Shown here: piece after piece, positions 32,492 through 37,998 of the stretch
Numbering within the stretch: the stretch's first letter is position 1
Layout of the letters: every line of letters begins with the position of its first letter
NCBI GenBank assembly: GCA_003220935.1
Contig: QHTT01000077.1
Coordinates: forward strand, 1-37,998
Source of the DNA: Gemmatimonadota bacterium
Lineage (GTDB): Bacteria; Gemmatimonadota; Gemmatimonadetes; Gemmatimonadales; GWC2-71-9
Direction: 5' to 3'
DNA length: 37,998 bases
Made by a program: the position numbers and the translations under genes
The notes under the pieces: model-generated
Database searches by the model: none
Seen by the model: only the letters and a program-made list of their open reading frames with translations
What the model was told of the DNA's origin: nothing

Positions 32492-33600
32492 TGCCCCATT
32501 TCTGGCCGATGTTCCGCAAGGAGTTCATCCAGATGCGACGGGACCGCCTGACTTTCGCAATGATGGTCGGCGTCCCGGTTCTCCAGCTGCTGGTCTTCGG
32601 GTACGCCATCCAAACCGATGTGCGCAATCTTCCCGCCGTTGTGCTCGACGAATCGCGGACGCCCGAGAGTCGGGAGATTATCTACGCTTTCCAGAACACC
32701 GGGAATTTCCGCATCGTGGCGTACGTGGACGGGCGATCTGCGCTTGACCGGGCCATCGCGCGCGGTGACGCACAGGCCGCGATCGTGGTGCCCTATCAGT
32801 ACCCCCGCGACCTGGCGCGCGGCCGGACGGCGACGCTCCAGATCATCGTCGACGCCAGCGATCCCCTGGCGTCGCAGGCCGCCATCGCGGCGGCGGGGGC
32901 GGTCGCCCAAATCCGCAACCTCGTGATCCTCACCCACGCCGCGGGCCGCGCGAGCCTCCCGCTCGAGGCCCGGGTCCGTCCGCGCTACAACCCGGGGCTC
33001 CGCAGCCCCAACTACATCGTCCCGGGCCTCGTGGGCGTCATCCTCACCATGACCATGGTGCTCATCACGGCGATGGCCATCGTCCGGGAGCGCGAGCGCG
33101 GCACGCTCGAGCAGCTCATCGTCACGCCGATCACGAAGACCGAATTGATGCTGGGGAAGATCGCGCCATACGTGGGGGTGGGCCTCATGCAGATGACCGC
33201 TGTGCTGATCCTCGGCCGGTTCGTCTTCGACGTCCCGCTCACGGGGAACCTCCTGCTCCTCTATGGCGTGAGCCTCGTCTTCATTATCGCGAGCCTCGCG
33301 CTCGGCCTCTTTGTCTCCACGCTGGTGCGGACGCAGCAACAAGCGATGCAGGCGAGCTTCGGCTTCATGCTGCCGAACATCCTGCTGTCGGGCTTCATGT
33401 TCCCCCGCCAGGCCATGCCGGAGATCGCGCAATGGCTGGGGCTCCTGGTCCCGCTGACGTATTTCCTGAAGGTGGTGCGCGGCATCCTGCTCAAAGGCGT
33501 GGGGCTCGAGGCGCTGTGGCGGGAGGTGCTGGTGCTGGCGGGCTTCGCGGTGCTGCTGATCGCGCTGTCGGTGCGGCGGTTCAGAAAGACGCTGGACTGA
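32488..33600 (+). CDS. ABC-2 type transporter permease
   Basis: The permease has the ABC-2 layout. A first helix near residues 23-43 (LTFAMMVGVPVLQLLVFGYAI) is followed by a large extracytoplasmic region (45-170, typical DASDPLASQAA). Five more helices follow, from about 178 on (VPGLVGVILTMTMVLITAMAIVRERERGTLEQLIVTP, GFMLPNILLSGFMFPRQAMP and others). RERERGTLEQL is the family hallmark. It has 370 residues. It likely pairs with itself, since only one permease gene is present, and with the upstream ATPase and HlyD adaptor. No outer-membrane channel gene follows. Confidence 0.92.
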   Translation: MMPHFWPMFRKEFIQMRRDRLTFAMMVGVPVLQLLVFGYAIQTDVRNLPAVVLDESRTPESREIIYAFQNTGNFRIVAYVDGRSALDRAIARGDAQAAIVVPYQYPRDLARGRTATLQIIVDASDPLASQAAIAAAGAVAQIRNLVILTHAAGRASLPLEARVRPRYNPGLRSPNYIVPGLVGVILTMTMVLITAMAIVRERERGTLEQLIVTPITKTELMLGKIAPYVGVGLMQMTAVLILGRFVFDVPLTGNLLLLYGVSLVFIIASLALGLFVSTLVRTQQQAMQASFGFMLPNILLSGFMFPRQAMPEIAQWLGLLVPLTYFLKVVRGILLKGVGLEALWREVLVLAGFAVLLIALSVRRFRKTLD

Positions 33601-33623
33601 GACGAGAAGAGCCACCGATAGGC

Positions 33624-33667
33624 GTGAGGCGTCACGCAGAGGCGTCGCGCGGAGTCGTCACGAAGAA
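33624..33667 (+). repeat. Half-copy (copy 3) of the 13-base array without a downstream gene
   Basis: GTG AG is followed by three direct units at 33629-33667 (GCGTCACGCAGAG, GCGTCGCGCGGAG, TCGTCACGAAGAA), with no inverted half. Read from GTG 33624 it encodes MRRHAEASRGVVTKK, similar to the N-termini of the EnvC-like and HlyD proteins. The frame then closes at 33737 inside the opposite-strand GGDEF gene. The GGDEF stop codon (33658-33660) lies within the third unit. Confidence 0.7.
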
Positions 33668-35100
33668 GTGTCCGACACGCCGATCCGATCGGGCTCACCT
33701 TTCTTCCCGCGGTCGAGCGCGGCCTCGACCTGGGTGAAGAGATCTTCCGGCCGCAGCACCTGCGAATGCGGGAACGCGACGACGCCGGCCGACACACTCG
33801 GTACCTCGCCGGGGCCGAGATCGGGGAAGGTGTGGCGGGCCAGCACCAGGCGAAGGCGCTCGACGAACTGCCGGCCGCCCCGGCCATCCGTCTCGGGCAG
33901 AATGAGCGCGAACTCGTCGCCGCCGTAACGGGCCACGAAGTCCGGCGCGCGGATTTCGCGCTGCATCATCGCGCCGACCTCGGCGAGCACACGGTCCCCC
34001 GCCTGCTGCCCCAGTCGCTCGTTGATGTCCCGCAGCCGGTCGATGTCGAGCACCACGACCGCGAAGCGCAGCGAATAGCGACGCGCGCGCTCGAACTCGT
34101 CCCGCAGCCGGCGGTCCAGGGCGTCGAGGCTGGCGCAGCCGGTGAGGACGTCCGTCACCCCGGCGCTGATCTGGCGCCGGTAGATCGCGGCGCGCCGCTC
34201 TTCGTTCTCGAGCACGCGGGCCGCGGCCTGCGCGATGGTGTTGGCGAACGCCACGTCCTGGGGACGAAGCCGCGGGTCGCCTTGCACCGTCCGGAGGAAG
34301 AACACGCCCGCCGCCCGGCCCTGCACGAACACGGGGAGCGCCACGGCCGACTGCACGTTCACCTCGATCGCCTGCTGCACCCAGCGCCGTCGGGTCGCGT
34401 CGAACAACGGGTGGTCGCGCACGTCGTGAATGATGACCGGGCGCTCGGTGCGGATGGCCTCCTGGATCTCGGGGTACCGCTCGAGCTCCACCCGCAAGTC
34501 GCGGATGGCCGGGTTCTCGTAGACGGCAACCACGCGCCCCTGGTCCTCGCCCGGAGCGGTGAGCACGAAAGAGCAGTGCGTCAACCCGAACGCCTGCCCG
34601 ACCCGCCGCACGAGCGTCTGGAGAATCTCGTCGGCGCGTAGCGCCGCGGAGACCTCCTGGAAGATGTCGAACAGAAGATCGCGGGTGCGCAGCGCGTCGC
34701 GCGCCTCCTGCAGCTCGCGCCGGACACGGAGGTCGGCGTCGATACGAGCGCGGAGCTCACCGAAGTGTACGGGGCTCGCCATCGCGTCCTCGGCGCCGGC
34801 CTGGAGCGCATCCGTCACCGCGTCGGCACCGCCGTCCGCCACGAGGACGATCACCGGGACTGCCGAAAAGCGGGGCGCGGTGGCGAGGTCGCGCACCGCG
34901 TCCGCGAGCCGGGCCTCCCGGGCGGCCACCGCGAAGATCAGCAGATCGGGCGCGTTCTGGTCGGGCCGGTCCGTGCCGGGCGGCGGATACGCCGCCTCGG
35001 TGACCTGGAATCCGCCGCGCACCAGGAAGCGCTCCAGGCCGTCGGGTCGGGCGGCTGGGTCGCCGACGAGGAGGATGCGAAACTGCGTTTGCTCGGGCAA
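33658..35100 (-). CDS. Diguanylate cyclase: degenerate receiver, GAF and GGDEF domains
   Basis: The C-terminal GGDEF domain would make cyclic di-GMP. The active site RYGGDEFALILPET lies near 385-398, and an inhibitory I-site (RAPD) sits five residues ahead. A GAF domain occupies about 150-305 (SFVLTAPGEDQGRVVAVYENP ... ALPVFVQGRAAGVFFLR). The first 125 residues resemble a receiver, but the phospho-acceptor region reads PDLLIFAVAAREA without the expected Asp, so it is probably not phosphorylated. TTG 35100 is chosen, with GGGAG seven bases upstream. It has 480 residues and is convergent with the exporter operon; its stop lies in a repeat copy. Confidence 0.9.
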   Translation of the reverse strand: MPEQTQFRILLVGDPAARPDGLERFLVRGGFQVTEAAYPPPGTDRPDQNAPDLLIFAVAAREARLADAVRDLATAPRFSAVPVIVLVADGGADAVTDALQAGAEDAMASPVHFGELRARIDADLRVRRELQEARDALRTRDLLFDIFQEVSAALRADEILQTLVRRVGQAFGLTHCSFVLTAPGEDQGRVVAVYENPAIRDLRVELERYPEIQEAIRTERPVIIHDVRDHPLFDATRRRWVQQAIEVNVQSAVALPVFVQGRAAGVFFLRTVQGDPRLRPQDVAFANTIAQAAARVLENEERRAAIYRRQISAGVTDVLTGCASLDALDRRLRDEFERARRYSLRFAVVVLDIDRLRDINERLGQQAGDRVLAEVGAMMQREIRAPDFVARYGGDEFALILPETDGRGGRQFVERLRLVLARHTFPDLGPGEVPSVSAGVVAFPHSQVLRPEDLFTQVEAALDRGKKGEPDRIGVSDTSS

Positions 35101-35131
35101 CCGATCTCCCGCACGTTTGGAGGCGTGTCAA

Positions 35132-35158
35132 GCTATAGTTCACGATATGGGACGGCAA
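35132..35158 (-). promoter_or_regulatory. Possible promoter of the GGDEF gene
   Basis: On the minus strand TTGCCG (35158-35153) and TATAGC (35137-35132) are separated by 15 bases, shorter than ideal. The surrounding AT-rich patch (35131-35149) lies between divergent GGDEF and pcm and may also serve pcm. Confidence 0.3.
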
Positions 35159-35174
35159 CCGCGGAGCGCGGCAC

Positions 35175-35843
35175 GTGAGCGTCCCGGCGCCTGAGACGCG
35201 CCGCCAGCGCCGTCGCATGGTGGCGAGCCAGCTCGCGGCCCGCGGCATCGCCGACCGGCGGCTGCTCGCGGCGCTGGCGCGCGTCCCGCGCGAGTGGTTC
35301 CTGCCGCCGCACCTCGCGGAGGACGCCTACGACGACGCCCCGCTCCCCATCGGGAGCGGCCAGACGATCTCCCAGCCGTACATCGTCGCCTTGATGACCC
35401 AGTGCCTCGCCGTGCGGCGCGGCGACTTGGTGCTCGAGATCGGCACCGGGTCGGGGTACCAGACCGCGATCCTCGCGCACCTGGGCGCGCGCGTGTGCAC
35501 GATCGAGCGGCTCCCCGATCTCCTCGTCGAAGCCGAAGAGCGGTTCCGCCGGCTGCGGCTCATGAACATCGAGACCCGGCTGGGCGACGGCGCGCGCGGC
35601 TGGCCGGAGCGCGCCCCGTTCGAGGGCATCCTGGTGACGGCCGCCGCGCCAGGCGTGCCGCCGCCGTTGGTCGCGCAGCTAGCGCTGGGTGGCCGGCTCG
35701 TCATTCCGATCGGTGACCTGAGCGCCCAAGAGCTGGTCATATTCACGCGGACGCCTGCCGGGCTCGACGAGCGGCGCGCCGGCGGTGTACGGTTCGTGCC
35801 GCTCATCTCGCGGCTCGCGTTCACGGAAGGAGAGCAGAACTGA
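35175..35843 (+). CDS. pcm: Protein-L-isoaspartate O-methyltransferase
   Basis: Pcm methylates isoaspartyl residues in aged proteins, using S-adenosylmethionine, to start their repair. Signatures are VPREWFLPPHLAEDAYDDAPLPIG, SGQTISQPYIVALMTQ (substrate loop), the SAM motif VLEIGTGSGYQTAIL (near 87-101), acidic loop CTIERLPDL, and the product-side segment FEGILVTAAAPGVPPPLVAQL with GGRLVIPIG. It has 222 residues, close to the family norm. GTG 35175 is the only start that keeps the helical N-terminus. It overlaps the nfo start by four bases if nfo begins at CTG. Confidence 0.94.
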   Translation: MSVPAPETRRQRRRMVASQLAARGIADRRLLAALARVPREWFLPPHLAEDAYDDAPLPIGSGQTISQPYIVALMTQCLAVRRGDLVLEIGTGSGYQTAILAHLGARVCTIERLPDLLVEAEERFRRLRLMNIETRLGDGARGWPERAPFEGILVTAAAPGVPPPLVAQLALGGRLVIPIGDLSAQELVIFTRTPAGLDERRAGGVRFVPLISRLAFTEGEQN

Positions 35844-36736
35844 AGCCAAGTCGTGACGACCTGCTGGGCGCGCACGTGTCGACGCAAGGGGGGGTGGGGA
35901 CGGCGCCGGCTCGGGCGGTGGCTATCGGCGCCAGCGCCATCCAGGTCTTCACCAAAACGCCCAACCAGTGGCGGGAGCCCGTGCTGGACGACGCCGACGT
36001 AGCGCAGTTCCGTAGCGGCCTCGCGGCGGGCGGGATCCGGGTCGCGGTGTCGCACGACAGCTACCTGATCAATCTCGCGTCGCCCGACGACCGGCTGCGG
36101 GCGCGCAGCATGCGCTGCTTTGCCGGAGAGCTGGCGCGCTGCCACGCCCTCGGGATCCCATGGGTGGTGTCGCATCCCGGCAACTACATGGACGATCGCG
36201 CCGCCGGCGTCGAGCGCAACGCGCGCGCCTACGCGGCCTGTCTCACGGCGGCGCCGGACGACGTCGGGCTGCTGATCGAGGGCACCGCCGGCGCCGGAAC
36301 GGCGCTGGGGTCGACGTTCGAGGAGCTGGGGGCGCTGCGCGACGCGCTGCCGGCCGCCGTCCGGCCGCGGGTCGGGTTCTGCCTCGACACGGCCCATCTC
36401 CACGCCGCGGGGTATGATGTGGCCGGCGCGATCGACGAGGTGTGGCAGCAGTTCGACCACATGGTTGGTCTCCCCTTGCTCAAGTGTTTGCACCTCAACG
36501 ACTCCAAGGGCGCGCTCGGCTCGCGCCGCGACCGCCACGAGTGGATCGGCGAAGGGGAGATCGGGCCCGAGCCGTTCCGACGGATCATGCGCGACGCACG
36601 CTTCGCGGGAGTGATTAAGATTATCGAGACGCCCAAGGGCGACGATCCGGTCCGGCACGACCGGCGCATGCTGCGACGGCTGCGCGCCTACGCGCGCGCC
36701 AACAGGCGTACCGCGCAAACCGTAAGAGAAGGGTGA
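35840..36736 (+). CDS. nfo: Endonuclease IV (AP endonuclease), probable CTG start
   Basis: Nfo cleaves DNA at abasic sites with three zinc ions. Metal-binding motifs are visible: VSHDSYLINLASP, VVSHPGNY, IEGTAGAGTALGSTFEEL, CLDTAHLHAAGYD, LKCLHLNDSKGALGSRRDRHEWIGEG and KIIETPK. The conserved opening LLGAHVS lies upstream of the first standard start (GTG 35876). The only codon that could begin it is CTG 35840, overlapping the pcm stop (CTGA) with AAGGAGAG at 35826-35833. From there the protein has 298 residues, in line with the family. A start at 35876 would cut the first beta strand. Confidence 0.9.
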   Translation: MKPSRDDLLGAHVSTQGGVGTAPARAVAIGASAIQVFTKTPNQWREPVLDDADVAQFRSGLAAGGIRVAVSHDSYLINLASPDDRLRARSMRCFAGELARCHALGIPWVVSHPGNYMDDRAAGVERNARAYAACLTAAPDDVGLLIEGTAGAGTALGSTFEELGALRDALPAAVRPRVGFCLDTAHLHAAGYDVAGAIDEVWQQFDHMVGLPLLKCLHLNDSKGALGSRRDRHEWIGEGEIGPEPFRRIMRDARFAGVIKIIETPKGDDPVRHDRRMLRRLRAYARANRRTAQTVREG

Positions 36737-37083
36737 TCGAACTCCAGGTGCACCGTACACGTCGGACCGCTCCGCTCGCTGCGCTGCTCCTTGTCATCCA
36801 GGGCATTGCGGGAGGCGTCGTGCCGCTGGCGCACGCCTCGGAGCGCTTCACCGCGCCGGCGCACATCGAAGCACAGCACGGCTCCGGCTGTCTGGCGCTG
36901 CATGACGAGCTGCGGTGCGTGCTGTGCCACTATGCAGCCACGCGCGTCACCACGCAGCGCGCGCACCTGCAGCCCGCGGCGACCACCGACTCCGAGCGGT
37001 TGCGCGAGCGGTTCGCGGTCGCCCCGACCGCCTGCGCCGATCACCTCACCGCCCCACCCCGCGCTCCTCCCGTCGGATTGTAG
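36733..37083 (+). CDS. Small exported Cys/His-containing protein of unknown function
   Basis: The 116-residue product starts at GTG 36733, overlapping the nfo stop (GTGA). It has a probable signal peptide (LAALLLVIQGIAGGVVPLAHAS, cleavage near 35). The mature part holds HIEAQHGSGCLALHDELRC and VLCHYAATR: three cysteines and several histidines in about 35 residues, spaced like a metal or heme contact but without CxxCH. The rest is low complexity, rich in Thr, Pro and Ala. I do not recognise a family. Position directly before a porin gene suggests an envelope role, possibly metal-related; that is inference. Confidence 0.6.
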   Translation: MIELQVHRTRRTAPLAALLLVIQGIAGGVVPLAHASERFTAPAHIEAQHGSGCLALHDELRCVLCHYAATRVTTQRAHLQPAATTDSERLRERFAVAPTACADHLTAPPRAPPVGL

Positions 37084-37086
37084 CCG

Positions 37087-37111
37087 GCCGGCGTCGCTGC
37101 GTGACGCCGGC
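37087..37111 (+). terminator. GC-rich hairpin after the small Cys/His gene
   Basis: A perfect 9-bp stem (GCCGGCGTC 37087-37095 with GACGCCGGC 37103-37111) has a 7-base loop, four bases after the stop at 37083. There is no T tract. It may separate expression of the small gene from the porin or stabilise the upstream mRNA. Confidence 0.45.
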
Positions 37112-37184
37112 GACGACACGTGCGTCCGCCGCCTGCGCGGCCGGGCGCGAGGCTCAGCCGATCGAACGGGGGGAATCGAGGGAG

Positions 37185-37998
37185 ATGACTATCCATCGCC
37201 ACGCATTCAGCCGCCACGCATTCAGCGTCGCGCTCGCGTGTTTGCTCGCCGGGAGCGCCGGGAGCGCGGAGGCGCAGCAGCCGGTGCAGCGGCAGGTCGA
37301 TTCACTTGCGGCGGAGCTGCGCGCGCTGCGGGCGCGACTCGACAGCCTGCGTGCGGCACTCGGACGCCAGCCGGGCGCCGCACCGGCCCGCGCCGTCAAG
37401 GATACCGGCGCCGTCGACGAGCTGGCGGCCCTGCGCGCCGCCGCCGCCGCCGCCGCGGGGACGGACACGTTGCGGGGACGGGCGGACACCAGCGGCCAGA
37501 CGAAGTTCATCGGGCGCGAGCGGAACCAGGCGCAGCTCAACCCGGAGATCAGCGTCACAGGCGACGTCCGCGCCTCAGCGGAGCGTCCGGGCGTCCAACG
37601 GGACAACTTCGACCCCCGGGAGTTCGAGGTTGGATTCCAGTCCGCGCTCGATCCGTACTCGAGCACGAAAATCTTCGTGAGCCTCGAGAACGGCGAGGTG
37701 AGCGTAGAAGAAGGGTACGCCTACTGGACCGGACTCCCCGGGCACATCCGGTTCGACATCGGTAAATTCCGCCAGCAGTTTGGCGAGCTGAACCGCTGGC
37801 ACCTGCACGCGCTCCCGGAGACGGAGTATCCATCTGCGCTGCGTGCGTATCTGGGGGACGACGGCCTCGTCGGCACCGGGATTTCCCTGTACCGGGCGTT
37901 TGGCGGGCTCGGCACCCACGAGCTGACTGCCCAGGTCACGCGCAGCTCGACCGACGCGTTGTTCGGAGGCAGCGGACGGCCAACGTACCTCTTGCACC
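37185..37998 (+). CDS. Outer-membrane beta-barrel porin, partial (3' end outside window)
   Basis: ATG 37185 follows a purine-rich stretch (GGGGGGAATCGAGGGAG) and begins a signal peptide (FSVALACLLAGSAGSAEAQ). A short coiled coil follows (RQVDSLAAELRALRARLDSL), as in trimeric porins anchored to the cell wall. A low-complexity linker leads to beta strands of a porin of the phosphate-selective (OprP/O) type: FEVGFQSALDPYSSTKIFVSL, YAYWTGLPGHIRFDIGKFRQQFGELNRWH, GTGISLYRAF. About 271 codons are visible. The substrate is unknown. A 15-base tandem duplication in the signal peptide gives RHAFSRHAFS. Confidence 0.75.
   Translation, partial: MTIHRHAFSRHAFSVALACLLAGSAGSAEAQQPVQRQVDSLAAELRALRARLDSLRAALGRQPGAAPARAVKDTGAVDELAALRAAAAAAAGTDTLRGRADTSGQTKFIGRERNQAQLNPEISVTGDVRASAERPGVQRDNFDPREFEVGFQSALDPYSSTKIFVSLENGEVSVEEGYAYWTGLPGHIRFDIGKFRQQFGELNRWHLHALPETEYPSALRAYLGDDGLVGTGISLYRAFGGLGTHELTAQVTRSSTDALFGGSGRPTYLLH
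37197..37226 (+). repeat. 15-base tandem duplication in porin signal peptide
   Basis: CGCCACGCATTCAGC occurs twice in direct succession (37197-37211 and 37212-37226), giving RHAFS twice without changing frame. Confidence 0.7.

Overview
The window is high-GC DNA from a Gram-negative bacterium with an outer membrane. Supporting genes are an LPS-type heptosyltransferase, a porin, lipoproteins, SurA-like chaperones and an FtsEX/EnvC set. Gene content and style (GTG/TTG starts, 1-4 base gene overlaps, a lone HisZ with short HisG, BatA/DUF58 beside mfd) fit a Gemmatimonadota-like lineage. That placement is inference. No phage, plasmid, CRISPR, tRNA or rRNA was seen, and no gene-free stretch exceeds about 170 bases.

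Layout. 1-1425 (-): typA, running off the left edge and broken by an internal deletion. 1587-3703 (-): a CDF cation transporter lacking its first membrane helix, then hisD. 3723-6699 (+): a CNNM/CorC-type protein, hisZ and short-form hisG. 6738-16415 (-): one long run, in transcription order DUF58, BatA-like protein, mfd, two parvulin-type PPIases and pdxA. 16587-19584 (+): a DUF4384 protein and an M28 peptidase. 19588-20802 (-): rho. 20844-33600 (+): a compact series of lepA, heptosyltransferase, ROK kinase, PfkB kinase, a STAS/HATPase regulatory pair, a trans-sulfuration-type PLP enzyme, ftsE, ftsX, an EnvC-like protein, and an HlyD/ABC ATPase/ABC-2 permease exporter. 33658-35100 (-): a GAF-GGDEF protein. 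35175-37998 (+): pcm, nfo, a small Cys/His protein and a porin that runs off the right edge.

How they work together. hisD, hisZ and hisG are histidine biosynthesis genes; HisZ supplies the regulatory function that short HisG lacks. The PPIases beside pdxA recall the surA-pdxA pairing of enterobacteria. FtsE, FtsX and the degenerate-LytM coiled-coil protein form a complete predicted switch for septal peptidoglycan hydrolysis. The HlyD/ABC/ABC-2 trio is a tripartite-type exporter.

The most unusual signal is not a gene. Palindromic and tandem DNA elements of several unrelated families lie inside coding sequences: the 3' ends of hisD and hisG, a loop of pdxA, three places in mfd, the 5' end of rho, and the start regions of the EnvC-like and HlyD genes. 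The last family is the most striking. It is an inverted array of 13-base units in which the start codon lies exactly 5 bases before the first unit, the direct half encodes the basic n-region of a signal peptide, and the inverted half encodes the hydrophobic core. A third, half-length copy at 33624-33667 encodes a similar N-terminus with no gene behind it.
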